A stretch of DNA of 61,516 bases from Pseudomonadota bacterium (lineage in GTDB: Bacteria > Pseudomonadota > Gammaproteobacteria > Burkholderiales > Burkholderiaceae_C): assembly GCA_021808525.1 (NCBI GenBank), contig JAKBBK010000005.1:1-61516 (forward strand), written 5' to 3'. Every line of letters begins with the position of its first letter. Within the stretch, counting starts at the first letter, position 1. The position numbers and the translations under genes were made by a program. This document shows positions 19,992-29,800 of the stretch, piece by piece. The notes below the pieces were generated by a model. That model was given only the letters and a program-made list of their open reading frames with translations. It did not search any database and was not told the origin of the DNA.

Positions 19992-20020
19992 TTGGGATTG
20001 CGGGGGGGCCTGCCTAGCAT
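19992..20020 (+). promoter_or_regulatory. Candidate promoter of the sulfur-assimilation operon
   Basis: TTGGGA (19992-19997) and TAGCAT (20015-20020) are 17 bases apart, 61 bases before the sulfite reductase start. The -10 box sits in the loop of GCCTGC/GCAGGC (20008-20013, 20021-20026), so a protein binding that repeat could block or open it. Confidence 0.45.
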
Positions 20021-20080
20021 GCAGGCTGTGTCGAACCCTGCACGAGCGCCGCAGCCCGGTGTCGTGCGAACCCCCGCCCC

Positions 20081-21799
20081 ATGTACCGCTACAGTGCATT
20101 CGACCGCGCCTTCGTGCATGCGCGCGCGGCCCAGTACCGAGACCAGTTGCGCCGGCACCTGGAAGGCTCGCTGGCCGACGAGGAATTCAAGCCTCTGCGC
20201 CTGCAGAACGGCTGGTACATCCAGCGCCACGCCCCGATGCTGCGCGTGGCCGTGCCCTACGGCGCGCTGGCGACCCGCCAGCTGCGCGCGCTGGCGGACA
20301 TCGCCGAGCGCTTCGACCGCGGCTATGCCCATTTCACGACGCGCCAGAACGTCCAGTACAACTGGATCGAGCTGCCGCGCAGCGCCGACGTCATGGACCT
20401 GCTGGCCGAGGTGGACATGCATGGCATCCAGACCAGCGGCAACTGCGTGCGCAACATCACCACCGACGCGCTGGCCGGGGTGGCCCCGGACGAGATCGCC
20501 GACCCGCGCCCCTATTGCGAGATCCTGCGCCAGTGGAGCACCCTGCACCCCGAATTCGCCTTCCTGCCGCGCAAGTTCAAGATCGCCGTGGGCGGCTCGC
20601 TGGAAGACCGCGTGGCCTCCGGCTGGTACGACATCGGCATGCACCTGGTGCGTGATGGCGCGGGCGAGCTCGGCCTGCGCGTGCTGGTGGGCGGGGGCAT
20701 GGGCCGCACGCCGCTGATCGGCAGCGTGGTGCGCGAATTCCTGCCGGTTCGCCACATGCTGCACTACACCGAGGCCATCCTGCGGGTCTACAACCTGTAC
20801 GGACGCCGTGACAACCTGTGGAAGGCGCGCATCAAGATTCTCGTGCGATCCGAGGGCCAGGGCTTCGTGGACGCGGTGGAGCGCGAATTCGCCACCATGC
20901 TCGAGCGCGACGTGGGGGCCGAGGCCCTGCTGGTGACCGAGGCCCAGGTGCAGGCGATGGCCGAGCATTTCGAGGCGCCGCCCGAGCAGGAGCCGACGCC
21001 GGCGCAGGTCGCCGAAGCGGCCGAAGCCAGGCGTCGCGCCGCGGCCGACCCGGCGCACGCCCGCTGGATCGCGCGCAACGTGCGGGCGCATCGTCTGGCC
21101 GACCACCGCGTGGTCACGCTGTCGCTCAAGCGACCGGGGCAGGCGCCGGGCAACGCGACGGCGCAGCAGATGCGCGCCGCCGCGGCACTGGCCGAGCGCT
21201 TCGGGCGCGGCGAGTTGCGCGTGAGCCACGAGCAGAACCTGGTGCTGCCGTGGGTGCGCGAATCCGAGCTGGCCCTGCTCTGGGAGCAGGCTCGCGAGGC
21301 CGGCATGGCCACCCCCAACATCGGCTTGCTGGGCGACATCATCGCCTGCCCCGGCGGCGACTTCTGCGCCCTGGCGAATGCACGCTCGCTGCCGGTGGCC
21401 GAGGACATCGCCCAGCGCTTCCAGGACCTCGATGAAATGTTCGACATCGGCGACCTGGACCTGAACATCAGCGGTTGCATCAACTCCTGCGGGCACCACC
21501 ACAGCGGCCACATCGGCATCCTCGGCGTCGACAAGGACGGCTCCGAGTGGTACCAGATCACGGTCGGCGGCGGCGATGGGTCCGCCCACGGCGGCAGCGC
21601 CTCGCCCGGACGCATCATCGGCGCATCCTTCGCCGCCGACGAAGTGGCCGACGCGGTGGAGGCGCTGATCGAGGTGTACCGGGAACAGCGCCTGCAGGGC
21701 GAACGTTTCATCGACACGGCGCGCCGGCTCGGTCCGGCGCCTTTCGCGGCGGCCGCTGACGCGGTGCGACGCAGCACGGCACGCAAGGTGGCAGCATGA
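20081..21799 (+). CDS. cysI: Assimilatory sulfite reductase haemoprotein (nitrite/sulfite reductase family)
   Basis: 572 residues. It carries the sirohaem/[4Fe-4S] cysteines C423 and C429 in CPGGDFC and C466 and C470 in SGCINSCGHH, plus FTTRQNVQYNW and TSGNCVRNITTD sirohaem-binding motifs. It reduces sulfite to sulfide in the cytosol. The gene order with DUF934, cysH, cysD, cysN and a SUMT supports sulfite rather than nitrite as the substrate. First gene of a six-gene operon; its stop overlaps the next ATG (ATGA at 21796). No flavoprotein partner (cysJ) is present, as usual in this lineage. Confidence 0.92.
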   Translation: MYRYSAFDRAFVHARAAQYRDQLRRHLEGSLADEEFKPLRLQNGWYIQRHAPMLRVAVPYGALATRQLRALADIAERFDRGYAHFTTRQNVQYNWIELPRSADVMDLLAEVDMHGIQTSGNCVRNITTDALAGVAPDEIADPRPYCEILRQWSTLHPEFAFLPRKFKIAVGGSLEDRVASGWYDIGMHLVRDGAGELGLRVLVGGGMGRTPLIGSVVREFLPVRHMLHYTEAILRVYNLYGRRDNLWKARIKILVRSEGQGFVDAVEREFATMLERDVGAEALLVTEAQVQAMAEHFEAPPEQEPTPAQVAEAAEARRRAAADPAHARWIARNVRAHRLADHRVVTLSLKRPGQAPGNATAQQMRAAAALAERFGRGELRVSHEQNLVLPWVRESELALLWEQAREAGMATPNIGLLGDIIACPGGDFCALANARSLPVAEDIAQRFQDLDEMFDIGDLDLNISGCINSCGHHHSGHIGILGVDKDGSEWYQITVGGGDGSAHGGSASPGRIIGASFAADEVADAVEALIEVYREQRLQGERFIDTARRLGPAPFAAAADAVRRSTARKVAA

Positions 21800-22311
21800 A
21801 ATTCATCGATTCCTCCCGCGATCCCTGGCGCGCCCACCAGCCCGCGGACCCCGCGGCCCAGGCGGCTCCCACGCACGCCCTGCTGGCCCTTCAGGACTGG
21901 CTGGATCTCGATTCCTCGGCGCGCGAGCGCCTGGCCCGAGGCTCGCGCATCGGTTTGCTGCTGCCCAACGATTTCGAGCTCGAGGCACTGGCCCCCGAGT
22001 TGCCCCGCCTGAGCCTGCTGGCGCTGCAGTTTCCCAAATGGACCGACGGCCGCGCCTACACCCAGGCCAGGCTGCTGCGCCTGCGTCATCGCTACACCGG
22101 CGAACTGCGGGCCACCGGCCAGGTGCTGGTCGACATGCTGCTGCCGCTGGCACGCAGCGGTTTCGATGCCGCCCAGCTGCGCGAGGACCAGGATCCGCTG
22201 GCGGCGCGGCGCGCGCTGGAATTCTTCCCCGGACACTACCAGGCCGATGCGCGGCAGCCGCTGCAGCGACCCGCCGGCCTGGGCTGGGCGGCCCTGGGGG
22301 TCGCGGCATGA
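21796..22311 (+). CDS. DUF934 protein of the sulfite-reduction operon
   Basis: 171 residues, DUF934 family. The recognisable core is RIGLLLPNDFELEALAPELP, FPKWTDGRAYTQARLLR, ATGQVLVDML, and FDAAQLREDQDP. Members are encoded next to sulfite reductase in many beta- and alphaproteobacteria and are assumed to assist it, possibly in electron transfer or assembly; no reaction is established from this sequence. ATGA overlaps at both ends tie its translation to its neighbours. Confidence 0.88.
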   Translation: MKFIDSSRDPWRAHQPADPAAQAAPTHALLALQDWLDLDSSARERLARGSRIGLLLPNDFELEALAPELPRLSLLALQFPKWTDGRAYTQARLLRLRHRYTGELRATGQVLVDMLLPLARSGFDAAQLREDQDPLAARRALEFFPGHYQADARQPLQRPAGLGWAALGVAA

Positions 22312-23105
22312 GCACGGCGGCGGCCTTCGACTCCATCGACCAGCACGCCGCGGCGGACGCCCCGGTGCTGCCGGCGGCGCTGCGCCATGCGCGCGCCAGC
22401 GCGGGTTACGAGCAGGGGCTGGCGCGGGCCGTGGAGCTGCTGCGCCAGGCCGCCGCCGAGCATGCGGGCGCGGTGGTGCAGGCGAGCAGCCTGGGCGTGG
22501 AGGACATGGTGCTCAGCGATCTGATCCATCGCCACGGCCTGGACATCCGCGTGGCCACGCTGGACACCGGGGCCCTGCACCTGGAAACCCTGGAGCTGAT
22601 CGAGCGCGCGCGCCGCCATTACGGCATGGACATCGAGATCTGGCGCCCGGGGCAGGAAGCGGTGGTCGAATTCCTCCGACGCAACGGCCCGGACGCGATG
22701 TATCGCAGCGTGGAATTGCGCAAGGCCTGCTGCGCCGTGCGCAAGCTGGAGCCCCTGGGACGCATGCTCGACGGGCGCAGCGCCTGGATCACCGGCCTGC
22801 GGCGCGAGCAATCCGCGCAGCGAGGCGGCGTGCGCGAGCGCGAGGTCGGCGCGGATGGTCGCGTGAAGTTCAGTCCCCTCGCGCAGTGGAGCCTGGGCGA
22901 CGTGTGGCACTACGTGGCCCGGCATGGCGTGCCCTACAACCCCTTGCACGATCGCTTCTACCCCAGCATCGGCTGCGCGCCCTGTACGCGCGCGGTGGCC
23001 GTGGGCGAGGACCAGCGGGCTGGCCGCTGGTGGTGGGAGCTGGAGGGAGCCAAGGAGTGCGGCCTGCACCCCGAGGGTCGGCATGCCGTGGGAGCGGACA
23101 CATGA
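22308..23105 (+). CDS. cysH: Adenylyl-sulfate (APS/PAPS) reductase CysH
   Basis: CysH reduces activated sulfate to sulfite with thioredoxin. 265 residues with the PP-loop-like ASSLGVEDMVL, the cysteine pairs C141-C142 (KACCAVRK) and C223/C226 (IGCAPCTR) that hold a [4Fe-4S] cluster, and the catalytic C251 in KECGLHPE. The cluster cysteines mark it as the APS-using type, which fits the absence of cysC here. Start is the ATG at 22308, overlapping the DUF934 stop. Confidence 0.95.
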   Translation: MSTAAAFDSIDQHAAADAPVLPAALRHARASAGYEQGLARAVELLRQAAAEHAGAVVQASSLGVEDMVLSDLIHRHGLDIRVATLDTGALHLETLELIERARRHYGMDIEIWRPGQEAVVEFLRRNGPDAMYRSVELRKACCAVRKLEPLGRMLDGRSAWITGLRREQSAQRGGVREREVGADGRVKFSPLAQWSLGDVWHYVARHGVPYNPLHDRFYPSIGCAPCTRAVAVGEDQRAGRWWWELEGAKECGLHPEGRHAVGADT

Positions 23106-24133
23106 ACGCCATCGTGCAACAAGAGCAGCAAGAGCAGCAAGAGCAGCAAGAGCAGCGGGAGCAAGGAGCCAGGCCGGCGCGATCGGCACAGCTTGAACGC
23201 ATGGTTCCCGCGGTGGATCGACGTCATCTGGACGCGCTGGAGGAAGAGGCCATCTTCATCCTGCGCGAGGTGGCCGGTGCCTTCGAGCGTCCGGCCCTGC
23301 TGTTTTCCGGGGGCAAGGACTCCTGCGTGGTGCTGCGCCTGGCGCACAAGGCCTTTCGCGAGCGCCGTGCCGACGGCGGCTTCGACGGACGCCTGCCCTT
23401 TCCCCTGCTGCACGTCGACACCGGGCACAACTTCCCGGAGGTGCTCGAATTCCGTGACCATGAGGTGGCCCGTCATGGCGACGAGCTGATCGTGGCCCAC
23501 ATGGAGGACTCGATCCGCCGCGGCAGCGTACGCCTGCGCGACCCGCTGGAGTCACGCAACGCGCACCAGAGCGTGACCCTGCTCGAGGCCATCGAGCAGC
23601 AGCGCTTCGACTGCCTCATCGGGGGTGCCCGACGCGACGAGGAGAAGGCGCGCGCCAAGGAGCGCATCTTCAGCCACCGCGATGCCTTCGGGCAGTGGCA
23701 GCCCAAGGAGCAGCGCGCGGAACTGTGGTCGCTGTTCAACACCCGCCTGCGCCCGGGCGAGCATTTCCGGGCCTTCCCCATCAGCAACTGGACCGAGCTC
23801 GATGTGTGGATGTACATCGCCCGGGAGAACATCCCGCTGCCGTCGCTGTACTACAGCCACCCCCGGGACGTGGTGGCCCGCGACGGTCTGTTCGTGCCGG
23901 TGACCGAATGCACGCCGCCGCGCCCCGGCGAGGTCGTGGAGGTGGCGCAAGTGCGCTTTCGCACCGTCGGGGACATGAGCTGCACCTGCCCGGTGGCCAG
24001 CCGCGCGGCCAACGCCGCGGAGGTGGTGGCGGAGACGCTCACGGTGACCCTGAGCGAGCGCGGGGCCACGCGCATGGACGATCGCAGCAGCCAGGCCGCG
24101 ATGGAGCGGCGCAAGAAAGAGGGGTACTTCTGA
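23102..24133 (+). CDS. cysD: Sulfate adenylyltransferase subunit 2
   Basis: CysD with CysN makes APS from sulfate and ATP. 343 residues; LFSGGKDSCVVLRLAHKAF is the PP-loop, followed by FPLLHVDTGHNFPEVLEFRD, GGARRDEEKARAKERIFS, FPISNWTELDVWMYI and a basic C-terminus ending KKEGYF. The coupled ATG at 23102 overlaps the cysH stop and adds about 33 unusual residues, including four QEQ repeats, before the normal CysD start near HLDALEEEAIFILREV. The ATG at 23201 is the alternative start and would remove the whole repeat. Confidence 0.95.
   Translation: MNAIVQQEQQEQQEQQEQREQGARPARSAQLERMVPAVDRRHLDALEEEAIFILREVAGAFERPALLFSGGKDSCVVLRLAHKAFRERRADGGFDGRLPFPLLHVDTGHNFPEVLEFRDHEVARHGDELIVAHMEDSIRRGSVRLRDPLESRNAHQSVTLLEAIEQQRFDCLIGGARRDEEKARAKERIFSHRDAFGQWQPKEQRAELWSLFNTRLRPGEHFRAFPISNWTELDVWMYIARENIPLPSLYYSHPRDVVARDGLFVPVTECTPPRPGEVVEVAQVRFRTVGDMSCTCPVASRAANAAEVVAETLTVTLSERGATRMDDRSSQAAMERRKKEGYF
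23120..23155 (+). repeat. Four tandem CAAGAGCAG units in the 5' end of cysD
   Basis: The 9-base unit CAAGAGCAG occurs four times without change and encodes Gln-Glu-Gln. As a multiple of three, gain or loss by slippage would lengthen or shorten the CysD N-terminus without frameshift. Confidence 0.85.
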
Positions 24134-25437
24134 TGCGAGCCGAACACGACATCCTGGCGCAGGCCCCGGCGCAACTCCCGGCCCTGCGCTTTCTCACCGC
24201 GGGCAGCGTCGACGACGGCAAGAGCACGCTGATCGGCCGCCTGCTGCTGGACAGCCGCGCGCTGCTGGCCGACCAGCTCGACGCCGTGGGCCACGGCAGC
24301 GACGCCTCGCTGCTGGCCCAGCTCACCGACGGCCTGGAGGCCGAGCGCGAGCAGGGCATCACCATCGACGTGGCCTACCGCTATTTCGCGACGCCGCGAC
24401 GCAAGTTCATCATCGCCGACGCTCCCGGGCACGAACAGTACACGCGAAACATGGTCACCGCCGCCGCGGGCAGCGACTGCGCGGTGGTGCTGGTGGACGT
24501 GACCAAGCTGGATTTCACACGGGGTCGGCCGCGGCTGCTGGCGCAGACCCGCCGCCATGCGCTGCTGGCGCAGCTGCTGCGCGTGCGCTCCATCGTGTTC
24601 GCGGTGAACAAGCTGGATGCCGTGGAACAGGCCCGCGAGGTATTCGAGGCGGTGCGCGATGCGCTGCTGGAATTCGCGAACGGCGCCGGCATCGTTCCCG
24701 CGGGGGTGATTCCCCTGTCGGCGCTGCGGGCGGACAACGTGGCCGCGCCGAGCCAGCATTGGCCCTGGTGGAAGGGGCCGACGCTGCTGCGCCTGCTCGA
24801 GGGGCTGCCGGCCGGAGAAGACCCCAGCGACGGCTCTCTGCTGCTGCCGGTGCAGTACGTGGCGCGCGGGCACGATGCCGCGGGGCATCCGCGGCGCGTG
24901 TTCTGGGGCCGCCTCGCGCGTGGGGGCCTGCGCCTGGGCCAGCGTGTGCGCGTGCATTCCAGCGGACAGACCGCGCAGTTGCGCGAACTCTGGCAGGCGG
25001 GCGAACGCATCGAGGAAGGCCTGCCGGGGAGCTCGGTCGGCCTGGTGCTCGATCAGCACGTGGACATCTCCCGCGGCGACTGGATCACGGATGCGCAGAA
25101 GCCCCAAGCCGCGGCCAGCGAGTTCGACGCCACGCTGGCGTGGCTGGACCGGGATCCCGCGGTGGTTGGTCGCAAGTACTGGATCCGACACGGGCATGCC
25201 TGGGTCGCCGCGCGCATCGTGCAGGTGCACGACCGGCTGGACATCCACAGCCTCGAGAAGGTGGAGGCCCAGACCCTGGGGCCCAACGAGATCGGGCGGG
25301 TGCGCGTGCAGGCGCAGCAGGAGCTGCCCCTGGCCGGCTACGCGCACAGCCGCGTGGCCGGGGGCATGATCCTGGTCGATCCGCATACGCACCGCACCAG
25401 CGGCGCTCTGCTCGTGGGCGCCGCGGCGCAAGCGTGA
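24133..25437 (+). CDS. cysN: Sulfate adenylyltransferase subunit 1, GTPase CysN
   Basis: CysN is the GTPase that drives sulfate adenylation by CysD. 434 residues with G1 TAGSVDDGKSTL, the EREQGITIDVAYR switch region, G3 ADAPGHEQYTRNM and G4 AVNKLDAVE, then EF-Tu-like beta-barrel domains. There is no C-terminal APS kinase (CysC) domain, so APS is passed directly to CysH. The ATG shares its base with the cysD stop (TGATG at 24131-24135). Confidence 0.96.
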   Translation: MRAEHDILAQAPAQLPALRFLTAGSVDDGKSTLIGRLLLDSRALLADQLDAVGHGSDASLLAQLTDGLEAEREQGITIDVAYRYFATPRRKFIIADAPGHEQYTRNMVTAAAGSDCAVVLVDVTKLDFTRGRPRLLAQTRRHALLAQLLRVRSIVFAVNKLDAVEQAREVFEAVRDALLEFANGAGIVPAGVIPLSALRADNVAAPSQHWPWWKGPTLLRLLEGLPAGEDPSDGSLLLPVQYVARGHDAAGHPRRVFWGRLARGGLRLGQRVRVHSSGQTAQLRELWQAGERIEEGLPGSSVGLVLDQHVDISRGDWITDAQKPQAAASEFDATLAWLDRDPAVVGRKYWIRHGHAWVAARIVQVHDRLDIHSLEKVEAQTLGPNEIGRVRVQAQQELPLAGYAHSRVAGGMILVDPHTHRTSGALLVGAAAQA

Positions 25438-26180
25438 TGGGCCGCGTCGCTTTCGTCGGAGCCGGGCCGGGCGCGGCCGACCTGCTCACGCTGCGCGCGG
25501 CGCGCCTGCTCGCGCAGGCCGATGTGGTGCTGGTCGACGCGCTCGCCGGGCCGGAGCTGCGTGAGCTGGCTCCCGACGCCCGCTGGATCGACGTGGGCAA
25601 GCGGGGCTTTCGTGCCAGCACCGCGCAGGACGTGATCTGCGCGCTGCTGGTGCGCATGGCGCGGGAGCATGCGCTGGTGGTGCGGCTCAAGGGCGGAGAC
25701 CCCGGCGTGTTCGGCCGCCTGGACGAGGAACTGCAGGCGCTGCACGCCGCCGGCATCGGATTCGAGATCGTGCCGGGGGTCAGCGCGGCGCTGGCCGCCG
25801 CTGCCGACACCGCGCGGCCCCTGACCCGCAGGGGCAGGGGGCGCAGCGTGGCGCTGTGTACCGCGATGACCCGGGAGGGGCGGGTGCGCGCGGCCCGCCT
25901 GGCCGACACCGAGGTCTATTACATGGCCGGTTGCCGCCTCGGCGCATTGTCGCGCGAACTGCAGGCCGCGGGCTGGCCCGCCGGCACGGCGGTCAGCGTG
26001 GTTTCGCGCGCGGGTTGCCCCGACATGCTGCAGAGCGACCACGTGGTGGCCGATCTCGGGCGCGCCGCGCTGCTGCACGCGGGGCGGCCGAGCGTGGTGG
26101 TGGTGGGCGTGGGCGCCGAGCCGCTGCAGGCCCGCCCGGCCGCGATGCTCCTGAGCGACCAGGCCACGGCCGGCCATTGA
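25437..26180 (+). CDS. cobA: Uroporphyrinogen-III C-methyltransferase (SUMT)
   Basis: SUMT methylates uroporphyrinogen III to precorrin-2, the first step of sirohaem synthesis, supplying the cofactor of the sulfite reductase at the start of the operon. 247 residues with VGAGPGAADLLTLRAARLL, VVRLKGGDPGVFGR, FEIVPGVSAALAAAA and the C-terminal VVVVGVGAEPL. No CysG dehydrogenase/chelatase domain is fused. The ATG overlaps the cysN stop by one base. It is the last gene of the operon; the next gene is 153 bp away. Confidence 0.93.
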   Translation: MGRVAFVGAGPGAADLLTLRAARLLAQADVVLVDALAGPELRELAPDARWIDVGKRGFRASTAQDVICALLVRMAREHALVVRLKGGDPGVFGRLDEELQALHAAGIGFEIVPGVSAALAAAADTARPLTRRGRGRSVALCTAMTREGRVRAARLADTEVYYMAGCRLGALSRELQAAGWPAGTAVSVVSRAGCPDMLQSDHVVADLGRAALLHAGRPSVVVVGVGAEPLQARPAAMLLSDQATAGH

Positions 26181-26333
26181 GCGCGCGGCCTCTGGCCGCC
26201 TCTCGCCCACGGGGGGCGCCTGACTCACGCGGCGCCACGGTAGCACGCTGAAGGAACTCTTACGCCTCGGGCATGGAGCCCGCGGTGCTCGACCGGTAGT
26301 CTGGCAGACCCGCGTCCTCATCCGCCTGCCGTC

Positions 26334-26831
26334 TTGTTCGCGCGCCTCCGACTCGTCGTCCCATCCGCAGGGCCGCGCTCGCGCCTGCCGCGGTGCGCCT
26401 TGCCCTGGCCGATGGCCGCCCTGTGCCTGGGCTTGTCGCTCCTGGCGGGCAGTGCGTGCGCGGCGCTGCCGCCGCCGGTGTCGTGGAGCGCCGCCCAACA
26501 GCGTGCATCGGGGCTGCGCATCGCTCGTCTGGCGCCGGCGGAGTTCCGGCATGCGCGGCGGCCGCCGGTGCGCGCGGTCCGGGTTCCCGACTCCGCCGTA
26601 TTGTTCGTGGATGGCCGGGCCCTGGCCTTCGTGGCATCGCCGGCCGCCGCCGGCGGCGACCGCCAGTTCACCCCACGGGTGATTTCCACGGACTGGCCCT
26701 CCGACGGCGGCTATGTGCAGCCGGGCTGGCAGGCGCTGGAGGTGGTCACCGGGGGCGCCGAGCTGCTGCTCACGCCGCCGCCGGAGGCGCACACCCTGCC
26801 ACCGGCCGGCGGCGCCTGGAACCGGCGCTGA
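26334..26831 (+). CDS. Exported stub resembling the C-terminal end of an RND adaptor protein
   Basis: About 165 residues. After a signal-like segment (MAALCLGLSLLAGSACA) comes a short domain with SAVLFVDGRALAFVASP, QFTPRVIS and GYVQPGWQALEVVTGGAELLL, a pattern like the membrane-proximal end of CzcB/MFP adaptors. The hairpin, lipoyl and beta-barrel parts of a normal 350-residue adaptor are missing. The start is uncertain: TTG 26334 gives a basic N-region, ATG 26412 starts inside the hydrophobic part. The stop overlaps the RND permease ATG (TGATG at 26829-26833), which supports a shared function. Confidence 0.6.
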   Translation: MFARLRLVVPSAGPRSRLPRCALPWPMAALCLGLSLLAGSACAALPPPVSWSAAQQRASGLRIARLAPAEFRHARRPPVRAVRVPDSAVLFVDGRALAFVASPAAAGGDRQFTPRVISTDWPSDGGYVQPGWQALEVVTGGAELLLTPPPEAHTLPPAGGAWNRR

Positions 26832-29800
26832 TGGTGCGAGCGCGCGGCCCGCAGGCGCTCCTGGCGCAGGCCTGCATCCGCCACGCCGGCCTGGTGGTGG
26901 CGCTGGCCGCGCTGGCCGCGCTGTGTGCACTGCGCGCCCTGCTCGGGGCGGACGTCGAGGCCCTGCCGCGCATCCACTCCCGCCTGGTCGAGGTGCGCGC
27001 GCGGGTACCGGGACTGGGACCGCGCAGGGTCGAGTCGCTGGCCACCGCGCCGATGGAGCGCGCACTCGCGGGGCTGCCCGGGCTGCAGCGCATGACCTCG
27101 CGCAGCACGCCGGGGCTTGCGCTGCTGCGACTTCGCTTCGCGCCGTCGGTCACCGCGTCCGGGGCGCGCGCGGGGGTGCGCTCACGCCTGGATTCGCTGC
27201 ACCTGGGCGTGCTCGGGCGGTCGCCTCGGGTCGGCCCTGCGCGTCGGGATCGCGCCTTGGTGCTGGCCTTCGGATTGACGGCACCCGCTCTGGGGCCCAT
27301 GCGCCTGCGCGGCATCGCGCGCTGGCAACTGCGCCCGCGCCTGCTCGCGGTGCCCGGCGTGGCCTCGGTGCGCATGTTCGGCGGTCGCGACCGGGCCTTG
27401 ATGGTGCGGGTGCGGGCGCGCAGCTTGCAGCGCTTCGGCGTGGGCATCGAGCAGGTGCTGCGAGTCGCCCGGCAGGCCGTGGCCGAGCCGGGCGCTGGTT
27501 GCGTCGAGACGGCGCAGCAACGCCTGCTGCTGCGAGCCGAGCCGCCGGGAGGCGGTGCGCGGGGGCTGGCCGAGGCGGTGCTGCGCGTCACGCCCTCCCG
27601 GGTGCTTACCCTGGCCGATGTGGCCAAGGTGGGGTTCGGGCCCTTGCCGGCGCGCAGCGCGGCGACCATCGGCGCCACGCCCGGCATGGAGCTGGTCGTG
27701 CGCGCGCAGCCAGGTGCCTCGACCCTGCGGGTCACCCGGGGCGTGGAGCGCACGCTGGGGCGCCTGCGCGCCCTGCTGACTCGCGAAGGCGTGGTGCTGC
27801 ACGCGCCGGTGCTGCGTCCGGCGGATCTGCTGCGAAGAGCCTTGCGCGAGCTGGCGTGGAGCCTGGCCCTCGGCCTGGTGCTCGCGCTGGGGGTGTTGCG
27901 CCTGCTGCTGCCGGATTGGCGCCTCGCGGGGCTGTGCGCCAGCGCCTCGGCACTGACCCTGCTGTTCGCGCTCGGGCTCACGGCGGCCCTTGGCTGGACC
28001 CTGGACCTGCAGCGCCTGGCGGCCGCCGGGTTCGGCGCGCTCCTGGCCGGAGCGGACGCGCTTTGGCTGCTGGATACCTGGCGAAGGCGGCCCCGCGACG
28101 CGAGGCAAGTGCCGGGTGCTGCCCGAGCCAGCTTGTGCGAAGCCGCCGTGCACGCGCAGCGGTCCAGCCTGCCCGCCGGGGCGGCCTTGCTGCTCGTGCT
28201 GCTGCTCCCGCAACTGGTGCCTGGCGCGACAAGCCGGCTGCTCGGCGCCGTGGCGCAGGCCGCGGCGCTGTCGCTGCTGGTCTGCCTGCTCGTGGGCGCA
28301 ACGCTCACGCCGGCGCTGGCGGCACTTGTGCTCGGCTCCCGTCCCAGCCGCGCCAGCGCCACGCCGATGCTGCGAGGCCTGCGGCGTCGATACATGGCCC
28401 TGCAGGCACGTCTCATGACCCGCTGGAGGGCCGGGGCGCTGCTCGCCGCGGCCCTGGTCGCGGCGGGAGCATGGGCCGCACTGCACAGTCGCGACGCCTT
28501 GCTGGCCGGCCCGCGCGAAGGGCCGTTCATCGTGCGCATGCGCCTGGCGCCCGGCTCCTCGCTGCAGGCTTCGATGCTCATGGGGGCTCGCGTGGCCGAG
28601 GCCTTGCAAGGCCTGCCCCAGGTTCGCCTGGCGACCCATCGTGTCGCCGATGCGGGCCCGTCCGGCGGCGGCGAGGGTGCCGCGCACAGCCGCTTCGAGA
28701 TCGCCCTGCGCGTGGGCGCGGATCCGGCCCAGGCCCTGCAGCGCATCCGCGAGGTGCTGGCCGGCTTCGCCGGCGCCACCTTCCGGATCGACAGCCTGTT
28801 CGCGCGTCGCCTGCGGGAACTGGGGGGGGCGGGGCGCGACGCCGACGCCGATGTCGTGGTGGACCTCAGCGGCGCTCACCTGGGCCGCATCGAGTTGGCC
28901 GCGAAGCGTGCGGCGGCGGTACTGCGTGCCGTGCCGGGGGCCACGGGCGTGCAGCTCGCCGTCCCGCCGCGCCTGCCGCAGCTGCGCCTGCGCTTGCGCG
29001 CGCAGGCCCTGCGCGCGAGCGGCTCGCGGGCGCTGGGGGTGCTGCGCCAGGTGCGCACGGCGCTGGTCGGCGGCGATGCCGGGCACGTGTTCGTAGGCGC
29101 GCAGCCCGTGCCGGTGCGCGTGGTGCTGGGTGCCGGGGAGCACGGGGGACCTCAATTGCTGGGAGCCTTGCCCATCAGCACCCCGCGGCGTGGCATGGTC
29201 CCGCTGGGCAGTCTGGGGGCGATGCACCTGGGCACGGCGCCGGCGCGCATCGAGCATGTGGACGGCGTGCGCACCCTGCGTGTGCTCGCGTCCACGAGCT
29301 CGGCCCACCCGACGCGCTTCGTGCGCGCGGCGAGCCTCGCCTTGCGCAGCCAGTTGCGCCTTCCGCCGGGGGTGACGCTGCGCCTGCGCCTGCCCGCGGC
29401 TCGGCATGCGCGGCAGCGAGCCCACGGGCTCGCCGGCGCCATGCTGGCAGGCGCCGCCGTGCTGCTGTTGCTGGGCCTGCGCCTGCGCCAGGGCCGCCAG
29501 CTGTTCCTGGCGTTGCTGGGGCTGGCGGTGGCCTGGGCCGGGGCCTTGCTCCTGAGCTGGTTGAGCGCCACCCGCCTCGGCCTGGGCACCGGGCTCGGGA
29601 TGCTCGCGCTGGGCGGCGTGGCCTTGCGCAACACCCTGGCGATGTTCGCGCAGGCGGATTCGCGCATGGGCTCGCAGGTCTCGGCCTGGGATGCCGACGC
29701 CGGACTGCGCCTTGCCGGCGAAGGTCTCGAGGCCTTGCTGACGGTCAGCTTCGCATGGGGCTTCGGCGTGCTCGCGCTGGCCCTGACTCCCCAGCTCGGG

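Noticed and set aside
20081-21799. Assignment as assimilatory nitrite reductase
   Set aside because: The cysteine motifs fit either, but linkage to cysH, cysD, cysN and DUF934 favours sulfite reduction.
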